Assembly: GCA_020345785.1 (NCBI GenBank)
Contig: CP070771.1
Location: 4,101,298 to 4,114,703, forward strand
Length of the DNA: 13,406 bases
Direction: 5' to 3'
Source of the DNA: Desulfobacterales bacterium
Lineage (GTDB): Bacteria > Desulfobacterota > Desulfobacteria > Desulfobacterales > JAFDCJ01
Shown here piece after piece: positions 6,362 through 13,406 of this stretch; the stretch's first letter is position 1; each line of letters opens with the position of its first letter. A program made the translations under genes and the position numbers. Below the pieces are notes generated by a model. That model saw only the letters and a list, made by a program, of their open reading frames with translations, did not search any database and was not told the origin of the DNA.

Positions 6362-7060
6362 TCAAATCCCCAATAGCTTTACCCGCAATGCTTCGTTCTC
6401 GACCAGGTCCCGGGCGACCCCGTCGTGGACAATTTTGCCGAGATCCATAATATACACCCGGTCACTCACCTGCAGGGCACTCAGCGCATTGTGTTCCACC
6501 AGCAGTACCGCAATCCCTTCTTCCTTGAGGCGCGTCACTGTTCCCATGACATCCTGGGCGACCTTCGGCGCCAGCCCCTGGGTGGGTTCGTCGAACAGCA
6601 CCATACCCGGAGCGCCGAGCAGAGCCCGTGAGATGGCAACCATCTGCATTTCACCGCCGGAAAGGTTTTCACACTCGCGATCCATCAAATACTCGAGGGC
6701 GGTGAACAGTTCGAACACCTCTTTGATCTGCCAGGCACGGAACCGGCTTTTTTTGCGGGCAATGGAAAGATTGCGGCTAACAGTCAGGGTAGGAAAAATG
6801 CGCCGATCATCCGGGACCCAGGATATGCCGGCCCGGGCGATTTCATGGGTCGGTTTGGACGTAATTTCTGTACCGTCGAAAAATATCGTACCCTGCCGTG
6901 CCGGCGTCAAACCGAGGATGGAACGCAGGGTCGTGGTTTTACCGGCACCGTTGGGACCGAGCAGGCTGACCACCTCGCCTTTGTCCACCGACAGCGATAC
7001 ATCGTAGAGCACCTGGGTTTCACCGTAAAAGGTGTCAATGTTTTTGACCTCCAGAATCAT
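6362..7060 (-). CDS. livF: LIV/HAAT-family ABC transporter ATP-binding protein LivF
   Basis: The 232-residue cytoplasmic ATPase powers the importer. Motifs are Walker A GPNGAGKT (35-42), LSGGE signature (133-137), Walker B VLFDEPT (154-160) and switch His190 in LLVEHN. The Q-loop position reads WVPDDRRIFP, the acidic variant common in LivF. The start at 7060 gives an ATGA overlap with the livG stop and the usual LivF length; a longer reading from 7093 would add 11 residues inside livG and is not needed. The neighbours show that it forms the ATPase pair with LivG. No substrate information can be drawn from this subunit. Confidence 0.93.
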   Translation of the reverse strand: MILEVKNIDTFYGETQVLYDVSLSVDKGEVVSLLGPNGAGKTTTLRSILGLTPARQGTIFFDGTEITSKPTHEIARAGISWVPDDRRIFPTLTVSRNLSIARKKSRFRAWQIKEVFELFTALEYLMDRECENLSGGEMQMVAISRALLGAPGMVLFDEPTQGLAPKVAQDVMGTVTRLKEEGIAVLLVEHNALSALQVSDRVYIMDLGKIVHDGVARDLVENEALRVKLLGI

Positions 7061-7809
7061 ACCAGTTTCCCCAAGTTCGATGCCTGTACCCATTTATTCG
7101 CTCGCAGCTCCTCGGGCGTGCCTTCGGCAATGACCTGACCCCAGTGGACCACCGAGATGTGGTCCGCCAGATCAAAAAGAAATTTCATGTCATGTTCAAT
7201 AATCACCATGGTATACTGACACTTTAGCTCCTGCACCAGGTCCGCCAGCCGGTTCATGGCATTGGCGCCCATGCCGGATGTCGGTTCGTCCAGAAAAAGG
7301 ATCCGGGGTTCGGCGGCCAGGGCGACTGCAATTTCAAGGGAACGGCGGTCACCGTAGGACAACCGGTCGGAGGGCTCAAGCTCCTTACCGCCGAGGCCCA
7401 CCTGTTTGAGCACCGATGCCGCCTTATCCATTGCTGCGCTGTCTCTCTCGATATCGAGGATCATATTGTACCCTCTGTTCCGCACCTGGGGCACGGCGAT
7501 GAGCACGTTTTCAAGGGCCGTATATTCATCGAACAGATTTATCTGCTGAAAGGACCGCGACACGCCTTTTTGCGCAATCACCCGGGGAGGAAGCCCCGTG
7601 ATGTCCTCCCCATCGAAAATCACCTGCCCCCGGTTGGGCTTGTAGCGGCCTGTCAGCACATTAAAGCAGGTTGTCTTGCCGGCACCGTTCGGCCCCATGA
7701 TACCGCTGAGCCGACCTTCCATGAAGGCCAGGTTGATCTCTTCGAGCACCACCTGATCCCCAAAGCGTTTGTGAATGTGACGGGCTTCGAACAAAGGTGA
7801 AGCAGTCAT
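7057..7809 (-). CDS. livG: LIV/HAAT-family ABC transporter ATP-binding protein LivG
   Basis: The 250-residue cytoplasmic ATPase carries Walker A GPNGAGKT (39-46), Q-loop SFQQINLF (Q88/Q89), a signature of the form LSYGD (150-154), Walker B ILFLDEPT (170-177) and switch His206 in IIEHDMKF. The C-terminal EGTPEELRANKWVQ is typical of LivG, which usually carries a longer insertion after the Q-loop than LivF, as here. Its ATG lies three bases after the livM stop, with GGAGAT as ribosome site inside the end of livM, and its own stop overlaps the livF start by four bases. It works with LivF on the LivH/LivM permease pair. Confidence 0.94.
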   Translation of the reverse strand: MTASPLFEARHIHKRFGDQVVLEEINLAFMEGRLSGIMGPNGAGKTTCFNVLTGRYKPNRGQVIFDGEDITGLPPRVIAQKGVSRSFQQINLFDEYTALENVLIAVPQVRNRGYNMILDIERDSAAMDKAASVLKQVGLGGKELEPSDRLSYGDRRSLEIAVALAAEPRILFLDEPTSGMGANAMNRLADLVQELKCQYTMVIIEHDMKFLFDLADHISVVHWGQVIAEGTPEELRANKWVQASNLGKLV

Positions 7810-7812
7810 ATG

Positions 7813-8823
7813 CTATCTCCGTAAAAACGGAAGCGGATGCGCCGCCACGGATTCTTTGCCGGACATCCGGGAGCGGGTCAGATCCTGCCAGATGCCCGCA
7901 AGTCCTTCGGGCTTGAACAGCACCACCACGATGAACATCAGGCCGTACCAGAGCAGCCAGGTCTCGGTTAACGCCCCCAGGATGTCACGGGCCACAAAGA
8001 AAATGATGGTTCCCAGAACGGGTCCCCAGAAACTGACAAATCCTCCGCCGATGAGGGTCATCATCACGACCAACCCGGATACGTGCAAACTCATGACGTC
8101 CGGATACGCGCTACCCTGGGCCATGGAAAATAAGCCGCCGGCCAGCCCCGCGATTCCCGCTGAAATCGTAAAAACCAGAAATTTGAACAGTCTGACGTTG
8201 TAGCCGATAAATCCGGCCCGCATCTCGTTTTGCTTAATGGCTTTGATGACCTTACCGAAGGGTGAATGGATCAATCGCCACAGCGCAACAACCACGATGC
8301 AAAAAAAGACAAAAGCGAAATAATACAGGGCCTCGTTTTCCCATAGACTGATCGAAAAGACATCCGGCCGGGGGATGTTTTGAAGACCATCTTCGCCGCC
8401 GGTGACAGCGTGCCATTTGACGGAAGTGAACCAGAATACCTGTCCGAAGGCGATCGTCATCAGGGCGAAATAAATACCGCGCCGGTGTGAGACAAACGCC
8501 CCGACTGCCGCGCCTGCCACCGTCGCCGCCAAGACCGCAAACCCAAGTCCCAGCCACGTGTTCTCCATGAGATGCAGCTGGGAGAGTCCAAAGCCGTAAG
8601 CGCCGATGCCGAAAAAGGCGCCGTGCCCGAAAGACGGCTTGCCCGTGTAACCTAAAAGCAGATTGAAGCCGAGCGCATAGATCATCCAAATCAGGATTTC
8701 CACCCCCAGATATTGATAGAGTCCCACGGCCTCGACCCACAATGGAACCGTAGACAGCACCGCGAAAGCAATCAGCATTTCAACCGTGATCCAGTGTTTG
8801 ATATACGAGCCAAACCCGGGCAT
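7813..8823 (-). CDS. livM: LIV/HAAT-family ABC transporter permease LivM
   Basis: The 336-residue inner-membrane permease has eight or nine hydrophobic segments. It shows the LivM hallmarks GYTGKPSFGHGAFFGIGAYG (59-78), ALMTIAFGQVFW (120-131), TGGEDGL (141-147), the cytoplasmic coupling stretch SPFGKVIKAIKQNEMRAGFIGYN (187-209) and GGGFVSFWGPVLGT (259-272). The start at 8823 is supported by GGAGG at nine bases' spacing, inside the end of livH. An alternative GTG at 8871 would overlap livH by 44 bases and add 16 residues, so it is not preferred. The gene starts four bases after the livH stop. The last 20 or so residues are a polar cytoplasmic tail. Confidence 0.93.
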   Translation of the reverse strand: MPGFGSYIKHWITVEMLIAFAVLSTVPLWVEAVGLYQYLGVEILIWMIYALGFNLLLGYTGKPSFGHGAFFGIGAYGFGLSQLHLMENTWLGLGFAVLAATVAGAAVGAFVSHRRGIYFALMTIAFGQVFWFTSVKWHAVTGGEDGLQNIPRPDVFSISLWENEALYYFAFVFFCIVVVALWRLIHSPFGKVIKAIKQNEMRAGFIGYNVRLFKFLVFTISAGIAGLAGGLFSMAQGSAYPDVMSLHVSGLVVMMTLIGGGFVSFWGPVLGTIIFFVARDILGALTETWLLWYGLMFIVVVLFKPEGLAGIWQDLTRSRMSGKESVAAHPLPFLRR

Positions 8824-8827
8824 ACGC

Positions 8828-9757
8828 TCAATCCTCCAATATGCTCTTTTTACCGAAAAGCCCGCGGGCACGAACGGTCACCACCGCAATCAGCAACAGA
8901 TACATGGACAGCAGGGACCACTCGGAAGCAAAACCGGCGGTAATTCCCACGGCCAAGCCGACCAGGACTCCGGCGATGACCGCCCCCCAAAAACTGCCCA
9001 CCCCTCCCAGCGTGATAATCAGGAAGGCCGGAATGACGGCATCCACCCCGACGTGAGGCCGCAGCCCCCAGATCGGTGACATGATGATGCCGGCAACCGC
9101 CGCCAGCGATGTTCCGAACCCAAACACAAAAAACCGCAGGCGGGGCAAGTTGATGCCCAGGGCGCGGACCATCTCTGAATCGTGGGCTCCGGCTTTAATG
9201 ATGGCACCGTAGGGCGTGCGCTCCAAAAACAGCCACACGAGCAGAATAATGATGAATGCGAGCGCGCTGGCGAAAAACTGGTATTTGGAATAAATCATCC
9301 CCCCGAACAGAAAAGGCCCTACAAAGGCCGGCGGGACCTGCAGTGTCTGCTCTGCCGATCCCCACACGACCCGAATGGATTCCTCCAGAACCAGCGCCGC
9401 ACCGAAGGTCAGCAGCAGCCCGTAAAGCGGATCCTTTCCATAGGTGGGACGCATGCAGACTTCAAGAACCATTCCCACCACGGCAACCAGGGCCGGCGCC
9501 AACACAATGGCCAGCACATAACGCAACACGATCGGAAGACCCAGATACCACTGCCCGAATGCGCCGAGCCAGGGGACATGCGGGAAGATCAAGACCATTG
9601 CAAGATAGGCACCGAGTGCAAATAAAGATCCATGGGCCAGATTGATCAGCTCCATGACCCCGATAATCAGCATAAAGCCCAACGCGATCAGTGCAAATAA
9701 CAGGCCCAGGCTGATTCCATTGATAATATAGGGCAAAAGCGTAATGACAAAATCCAT
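8828..9757 (-). CDS. livH: LIV/HAAT-family ABC transporter permease LivH
   Basis: The 309-residue inner-membrane permease has about eight hydrophobic segments. Family motifs are GLLFALIALGFMLIIGVMELINLAHGSLFALGAYLA (18-53), YGLLLTFGAALVLEE (112-126), the cytoplasmic loop ERTPYGAIIKAGAHDSEMVRALGIN (179-203), and ITLGGVGSFWGAVIAG (248-263). ATG 9757 follows the binding-protein stop by five bases. A TTG at 9766 would overlap that stop and is less likely. It forms the translocation pore with LivM. Confidence 0.93.
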   Translation of the reverse strand: MDFVITLLPYIINGISLGLLFALIALGFMLIIGVMELINLAHGSLFALGAYLAMVLIFPHVPWLGAFGQWYLGLPIVLRYVLAIVLAPALVAVVGMVLEVCMRPTYGKDPLYGLLLTFGAALVLEESIRVVWGSAEQTLQVPPAFVGPFLFGGMIYSKYQFFASALAFIIILLVWLFLERTPYGAIIKAGAHDSEMVRALGINLPRLRFFVFGFGTSLAAVAGIIMSPIWGLRPHVGVDAVIPAFLIITLGGVGSFWGAVIAGVLVGLAVGITAGFASEWSLLSMYLLLIAVVTVRARGLFGKKSILED

Positions 9758-9762
9758 CTGCC

Positions 9763-11064
9763 TCAACCCTCGTAGGTCGGGGTTTCGTCATAGGATTCCA
9801 GGCTGCATTCGGCCATCGCATCCGTGTCTTCAACATCCTTGGGACTCACATAGGTCAGGATACTAAAAAGGTCATCGTTGTTTTTCTTCCACACCTCCTC
9901 ATCATTGGTCGTTGCCAGGTAAACGGTTTGCTGCATCTGATGACTCGGCCCCATGTAGGCGTCATGATGCTGCATGCGATCCCGGGCCGACACCTTGAGC
10001 CCTTCAAGTTGCTTGATGACTTTGATGTTATTGGTGCTCCCCGCACGTTCGACCGCACTCAAGAGTTCTTTGGTGCACATATAGCCATTGTAGAAGACAT
10101 TGCCGGGCGACTTCATGGCGGTGTCCGGATACATCTGACGATAGCGCTCGACAAACTCCTTTACCCCCGGAAGATCCAGGTTGTAGTACCATGTGGTGCC
10201 GAAAACGCCGAAAAGATTGTCAAGCGGCTGGCCGTAGACATCCGGCCAGTCCTGCTGGTTGTTGATCCAGGCCGGCGTTTTCCCCATTTTCATTTGAGCA
10301 ACCTGCTGGCGCATCACCTTCGAGTCGTCCCCGGCCACGGCGGCCGCCACCACTTGCGGCTTGATTTGTTGGATTTTCAACAAATAGGAAGTGAAGTCCC
10401 GGGTGCCTTGGGGCACGAACAGTTCGTCGATGATCTTGCCCCCGAAAGCGTTGACCAGCTTGCGGGTGGAGTTCGAGGTATTGTGCCCCCACACATAGTC
10501 GTTGGTCAGCAGCAGCCATCGGTCGCCGATCTTTTCAATGGCGTTTTTCACCGCCGCCTTGGCAAAATTGGTCCCGTTGCCGTCCCATACGAATTTGGTA
10601 CGGTGACAGTTCTTGCCGGATTCCGTCGGAGAGCTGGAGTTGCTGTTCATATAAACGACGCCGTACTTCTGGGCGACCTGGGAGATGGCGTTGGCCACCC
10701 CTGAACTCAGCGCACCGATCAGAAAGGTCGCCTCGTCGCGCGTGATCATGCGTTCGGCGACCCGGCTTCCGGTGGCGGGGTTGCTCTCGGTATCGATATG
10801 CATGTATTCGATCTTGCGCCCCAGCACCCCGCCCTTTTCATTGAATTCGGCAATGGCCATCATCATGCCGCGGCGGTCAGAGGCCCCGCTGTTGGCGAAC
10901 TGTCCACTGGCGTCGGAGGTCATGCCGATCAAAATCGGTTTATCGGTCGCAGCTGCATAGACCCGGTTGTATTTCCAGGGGCCGTAAAAAACTGCGCTGG
11001 TACTGGCCGCGGCCAATCCTGCCTTCTTGAAGAATTGGCGCCGTGAAATCTTTTTCTCTTTCAT
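9763..11064 (-). CDS. Tat-exported LIV/HAAT-type substrate-binding protein
   Basis: The 433-residue periplasmic type I binding protein (receptor-family/Peripla_BP_6 fold) captures the ligand for the LivHMGF importer. The N-terminus has a twin-arginine signal, SRRQFFKKAGLAAASTSAVF (7-26), with likely cleavage near VYAAA (35-39), so it is exported folded. Fold landmarks are KPILIGMTSDASGQFANSGAS, IAEFNEKGGVLGRKIE (71-86), ESNPATGSRVAERMI, FLIGALSSGVANAISQVA and VYMNSNSSSPTESG. A closing DAYMGPSHQMQQTVYLATT segment resembles the amide/urea-binding (AmiC/UrtA-like) branch more than true leucine-binding proteins. The ligand cannot be named. AGGAGG five bases before ATG 11064 is a very strong ribosome site, as expected for the most abundant subunit. 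It is first in the operon; the next gene upstream ends 164 bases away. Confidence 0.9.
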   Translation of the reverse strand: MKEKKISRRQFFKKAGLAAASTSAVFYGPWKYNRVYAAATDKPILIGMTSDASGQFANSGASDRRGMMMAIAEFNEKGGVLGRKIEYMHIDTESNPATGSRVAERMITRDEATFLIGALSSGVANAISQVAQKYGVVYMNSNSSSPTESGKNCHRTKFVWDGNGTNFAKAAVKNAIEKIGDRWLLLTNDYVWGHNTSNSTRKLVNAFGGKIIDELFVPQGTRDFTSYLLKIQQIKPQVVAAAVAGDDSKVMRQQVAQMKMGKTPAWINNQQDWPDVYGQPLDNLFGVFGTTWYYNLDLPGVKEFVERYRQMYPDTAMKSPGNVFYNGYMCTKELLSAVERAGSTNNIKVIKQLEGLKVSARDRMQHHDAYMGPSHQMQQTVYLATTNDEEVWKKNNDDLFSILTYVSPKDVEDTDAMAECSLESYDETPTYEG

Positions 11065-11121
11065 ACCTTTCCTCCTTTCTCATAATTTTAATTGAAGCGT
11101 TTTCAAAACCTCAGATCACGC

Positions 11122-11172
11122 TCAGGGCGGGCAAGAAACCGCATCCGTCTTGCCTAATTTTCGAGACTTCAT
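11122..11172 (-). pseudogene. remnant of the start of an aldo/keto reductase gene
   Basis: On the - strand a GGGGAGG ribosome site precedes ATG 11172, followed by 16 codons reading MKSRKLGKTDAVSCPP and then TGA. The first ten residues match the very conserved aldo/keto reductase opening (M-x-x-R-x-L-G-K-T). The family pattern breaks after VS, and no reductase sequence continues in any frame before the binding-protein gene. I infer a deletion remnant. A short leader peptide ahead of the transporter operon is the alternative. A full-length aldo/keto reductase lies just upstream on the same strand. Confidence 0.5.
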
Positions 11173-11183
11173 ATTCGCCTCCC

Positions 11184-11217
11184 CACCGGTTAAAAATGTA
11201 TCCCGCAAGCGCCGGTG
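11184..11217. promoter_or_regulatory. inverted repeat CACCGG/CCGGTG in the spacer upstream of the transporter operon
   Basis: CACCGG (11184-11189) and CCGGTG (11212-11217) form a 6-base inverted repeat around an A+T-rich loop, with a smaller CGC-AA-GCG hairpin inside. On the - strand it follows the aldo/keto reductase stop by 12 bases and runs into the GGGGAGG of the reductase remnant. It could be a weak terminator or operator; there is no T tract. The rest of the 164-base spacer shows only the remnant and the binding-protein ribosome site. Confidence 0.25.
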
Positions 11218-11228
11218 TTTGACTGCGC

Positions 11229-12461
11229 TCAGGCTAACAGAATCGCAGCCTCCCGCATCAATTGTCCGATCGGCAGGTTGCGGGGGCATGATCTTTCTGC
11301 CTCGCTGAAGTCCAACTGAGTTAACAGCCTGCTTGTCTCAGCCGGCAGGGTTTCGAAGGTGGAGCGTGCCAGCCCGAGATCCTGATAGGAACGCAAGTAC
11401 ATAAGGCAGCGCATGACATCGCTGATCGGCACGCTGTCGGCAAGCACTTCTGAACAGAGACGACCGCATCCGGCGCAATAGTCGCTGCAGGTTTCCCCGG
11501 CGTGGCGGGCCAATAAGGCATGATCTGACTGTGAAAGGCGGGTTTGGTCCACTGCCGCGACCGCGTTGGTGGCCAAAATAGTTAGATTAGGCATCTGAGA
11601 GCAGATAGCGGCGATACGCTTATCTTCCCAAACAGCCTTGAGCTTGGCCTGATGTTCTGTAAATCCCTTCTGCATAAAGCGGCCCGCCATTTCAATCTCA
11701 GATTCACTGTCGCTTTTGAGCGGCCCGCCGCCCTGCGTCTTCATGGCCGTCAGACCGATACCGGCGCGGTAGCAGGCATCAACTGCAGCTTTCATATTGG
11801 CTTCGTGCATTAGACGGTAGTTGTAAGTAAACATAATGCCGTCTATCCATGGGAGTTCGGCTGCTCCCGCGAGGCACGCTTCCATGTTTGAATGGGTGCT
11901 GAAGCCGAACAGACGGATTTTGCCGGCCTTTTTCATGGCCTGCGCCCAAGATGCCAGACCGGCTTCCATTTCATCGATACCGCGGATTCCATGCACGAAG
12001 AACATGTCGACGTAATCTGTGCGCAGTCTTTTCAAACTCTCCTCCAGCCGGGGTGTGAAATCGGTGCCTCTCCTCGCTGAAAGCTTGGTAACCAGAAAAA
12101 CTTGCTTGCGGGTATCCGGATTACGGGCGAACCAGCGGCCGATGCCCTCCTCGCTGCGGCCTCCCCCGTATCCCTCCGCGGTGTCCCAATAGTTGATGCC
12201 CCAGTCAAGCGCTTTAGCGAGCATCAAACGGTTGTTCAGAATGTCGAACATTCCCCCCAGTGACAGCGAAGAGACCATGATGCCCGACCGGCCGAAAGGC
12301 CTGCGGGGTGCCGGCTCCTTGGGCAGGGTGATCCCAGCCGAGGCCCGGCGAGGCCGCCAGAAAGCGGTGCCACCCACCGAGGCCCCCAATCCGATGGCGG
12401 CAGCTTTTTTAAAGAAGTCGCGACGATTAACCCCGCCGTTTTTACCTCTGGCAGATGACAT
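11229..12461 (-). CDS. Tat-exported aldo/keto reductase with C-terminal cysteine cluster
   Basis: The 410-residue protein has a twin-arginine signal, NRRDFFKKAAAIGLGASVGGTAF (12-34), which directs the folded, cofactor-loaded protein across the membrane. The mature part is an aldo/keto reductase TIM barrel. It starts RRPFGRSGIMVSSLSLGG and carries the full catalytic tetrad: D93 and Y98 in NYWDTAEGYGGGRSEEGIG, K126 in FLVTKLSA and H157 in DMFFVHGI. The C-terminal region contains C-x3-C-x2-C-x3-C (C325, C329, C332, C336; CSDYCAGCGRLC), plus C352 and C392. This resembles the ferredoxin-like cysteine set at the end of some predicted iron-sulfur aldo/keto reductases. Such oxidoreductases act on carbonyls or alcohols with NADP(H); how an exported one gets its cofactor or electrons is unclear. 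AGGAG precedes ATG 12461. The gene is on the same strand as the transporter operon, 164 bases upstream of it. Confidence 0.88.
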   Translation of the reverse strand: MSSARGKNGGVNRRDFFKKAAAIGLGASVGGTAFWRPRRASAGITLPKEPAPRRPFGRSGIMVSSLSLGGMFDILNNRLMLAKALDWGINYWDTAEGYGGGRSEEGIGRWFARNPDTRKQVFLVTKLSARRGTDFTPRLEESLKRLRTDYVDMFFVHGIRGIDEMEAGLASWAQAMKKAGKIRLFGFSTHSNMEACLAGAAELPWIDGIMFTYNYRLMHEANMKAAVDACYRAGIGLTAMKTQGGGPLKSDSESEIEMAGRFMQKGFTEHQAKLKAVWEDKRIAAICSQMPNLTILATNAVAAVDQTRLSQSDHALLARHAGETCSDYCAGCGRLCSEVLADSVPISDVMRCLMYLRSYQDLGLARSTFETLPAETSRLLTQLDFSEAERSCPRNLPIGQLMREAAILLA

Positions 12462-12533
12462 GATTCCTATCTCCTTATCTGTTTCTGCGTCTTCACATTG
12501 TCAGATCAACATGTTTTATCCGTCTTAATCGAA

Positions 12534-12663
12534 AAAATGATCTAAAATTTGAAATGAATAAAATGAGCTAAAATTGTGGTATTTTGTCTATCTTATAAGA
12601 AGAGATAGAGCGCAGCGTATCCTTAATTTTAGGCATTTTAGGCAATTTAGAGCACTTTAGGCA
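12534..12663. repeat. spacer repeats: CTAAAAT pair and TTTTAGGCA tandem array in inverted orientation
   Basis: AAAATGATCTAAAATT (12534-12549) recurs with one change as AAAATGAGCTAAAATT (12560-12575). Farther on, TTTTAGGCA occurs at 12627-12635 and 12636-12644, followed by the related ATTTAGAGCA (12645-12654) and CTTTAGGCA (12655-12663), a four-unit array of 9-10 bases. The right array read in reverse (TGCCTAAAAT) resembles the left pair, so the whole forms a loose inverted repeat. It occupies the 279-base spacer between the exported unknown protein and the aldo/keto reductase. It may be a dispersed spacer repeat or a set of regulator sites. Confidence 0.5.
12587..12609. other. hairpin between the repeat arms
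   Basis: TCTATCT (12587-12593) pairs with AGATAGA (12603-12609), and the 10-base palindrome TCTTATAAGA lies at 12591-12600. It sits at the centre of the surrounding inverted repeat and may be its loop-proximal stem. It is A+T-rich with no T tract, so not a convincing terminator. Confidence 0.35.
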
Positions 12664-12740
12664 TTCGTGTATTACGCTGGATCATTCTGCAGTAAAAAGC
12701 TGGTGACGCAAAGCGAAATATGACAAAGCAGAAACATCCC

Positions 12741-13370
12741 CTACTCGGTTTTGGCGGCCGGATGCAGCCGGTGGCCCGTGCTGAGGTCAAAAACCGGCCG
12801 GACATTATATCTGCCCATGATCACGTCTTCGGGAACCTGTAAACTGGTTTCTCCCTGCTCAATCAAAAAGCGAAGCTCAGCTGTAATCTTAAGGCCTTTG
12901 TTTAGGGCGCGTTCGAGTTCTTTTTGGGTTTTGCCGTAATAAGCCTCGGCCTTTCTCCCATGAAATGCGCGCCTCGCGTCGAACCAGTCCTGAGCGCTTG
13001 CATGCGGTAACACCACAAAAACCCAATATTCCGTGCTCTCAGGTGAAACAATCTCGAGAAACAAAGAGTATTCGGATTTCTTGCCTTCGGCGGAGGCCTG
13101 CTCCAGGCCTTTTAACTCCAGATCCTCGATCAACCATGTCGGCGTGCCGCCGAGCGTAGTCACGAAATCCTGCACCGGCCCGAAAACAAAACCCGGATTT
13201 TTTTCGCGGGCAACGAAGTACCCTTCCAAAAACCAGGCAGGCGGAGCATAGGCCAGCAGTCCGTTCTGTTGTCTAAAAGCCTGAACGGACTCCACAGCAA
13301 CAGCCGCGGAATTCGTCATCAGGCCAGCCAACATAAGCATGGACACCATGCGCCACAATTTTTTCAGCAT
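12741..13370 (-). CDS. exported protein of unknown function
   Basis: I do not recognise this 209-residue protein. It starts with a Sec-type signal peptide: positive MLKKLWR, a hydrophobic MVSMLMLAGLM core, and likely cleavage after SAAVA (about residue 25), without a lipobox cysteine. The mature protein is cysteine-free, with charged stretches around 83-100 and a basic/acidic helix near 138-165 (GRKAEAYYGKTQKELERALNKGLK). It also has alternating hydrophobic strands such as YSLFLEIVSP and EYWVFVVLPHAS, suggesting a small soluble alpha/beta periplasmic domain. A purine-rich GAGGAAGAGAG lies upstream of ATG 13370. The gene is 279 bases upstream of the aldo/keto reductase on the same strand, with spacer repeats in between, so it is probably a separate transcript. 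The window ends 36 bases upstream of its start. Confidence 0.7.
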   Translation of the reverse strand: MLKKLWRMVSMLMLAGLMTNSAAVAVESVQAFRQQNGLLAYAPPAWFLEGYFVAREKNPGFVFGPVQDFVTTLGGTPTWLIEDLELKGLEQASAEGKKSEYSLFLEIVSPESTEYWVFVVLPHASAQDWFDARRAFHGRKAEAYYGKTQKELERALNKGLKITAELRFLIEQGETSLQVPEDVIMGRYNVRPVFDLSTGHRLHPAAKTE

Positions 13371-13406
13371 GATCGCATCTCTCTCTTCCTCAAAGGTTAT
13401 ACCGGT

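Noticed and set aside
9928..10704. 258-codon open frame on the + strand
   Set aside because: Antisense to the binding-protein gene, low-complexity His/Arg/Val-rich translation typical of a shadow frame.
11065..11115. TTGAAA ... TATGAG promoter candidate before the binding protein (- strand)
   Set aside because: It would place the transcript start inside the ribosome binding site, so it is unlikely to be the working promoter.
1..13406. CRISPR array, tRNA or insertion sequence
   Set aside because: No regularly spaced identical repeats, no cloverleaf-like sequence noticed, and no transposase-like translation in any frame.

Overview
The window looks like chromosomal DNA of an anaerobic, metabolically versatile bacterium, most probably a sulfate-reducer-type Desulfobacterota (Desulfobacterales or a relative). 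This is inferred from three things: the gene content (CoA-acylating aldehyde dehydrogenase, citryl-CoA-lyase-like protein, Tat-exported proteins, a branched-chain-amino-acid-type ABC importer), G+C-rich genes with A+T-rich spacers, and several spacer repeats of kinds I associate with such genomes. No rRNA, tRNA, CRISPR, insertion sequence or phage gene was seen.

Left half (1-5573, + strand). Four catabolic-type genes are separated by unusually long spacers of about 300 bases: a citryl-CoA-lyase/citrate-synthase-like protein cut by the left edge; a PhnW-like class V aminotransferase; a CoA-acylating aldehyde dehydrogenase of the sulfoacetaldehyde/succinate-semialdehyde type; and a YqjM-like old yellow enzyme. 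The middle pair suggests an amine -> aldehyde -> acyl-CoA route whose substrate (taurine, 2-aminoethylphosphonate or another omega-amino acid) cannot be fixed from the sequence. Each of the three spacers carries a different inverted-repeat element.

Middle (5574-5745) is a short convergent spacer with a strong hairpin, probably a terminator.

Right half (5746-11064, - strand) is a compact operon for a LIV/HAAT-type ABC importer: a Tat-exported binding protein, two permeases, two canonical ATPases (order SBP-livH-livM-livG-livF), and then a third, unusual ATPase-like protein of 204 residues. This last protein keeps Walker A, Walker B and the switch histidine but has no ABC signature motif. Genes in this operon are 1-5 bases apart or overlap by 4, so translation is probably coupled.

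Right end (11065-13406, - strand). Upstream of the transporter lie a 16-codon remnant of an aldo/keto reductase start, a full-length Tat-exported aldo/keto reductase with a four-cysteine cluster, a spacer with short tandem and inverted repeats, and an exported protein of unknown function.

The most interesting points are the transporter's signature-less third ATPase, the aminotransferase/acylating-dehydrogenase/citryl-CoA-lyase-like set with degenerate catalytic motifs in the lyase, and the run of distinct structured repeats in successive spacers.
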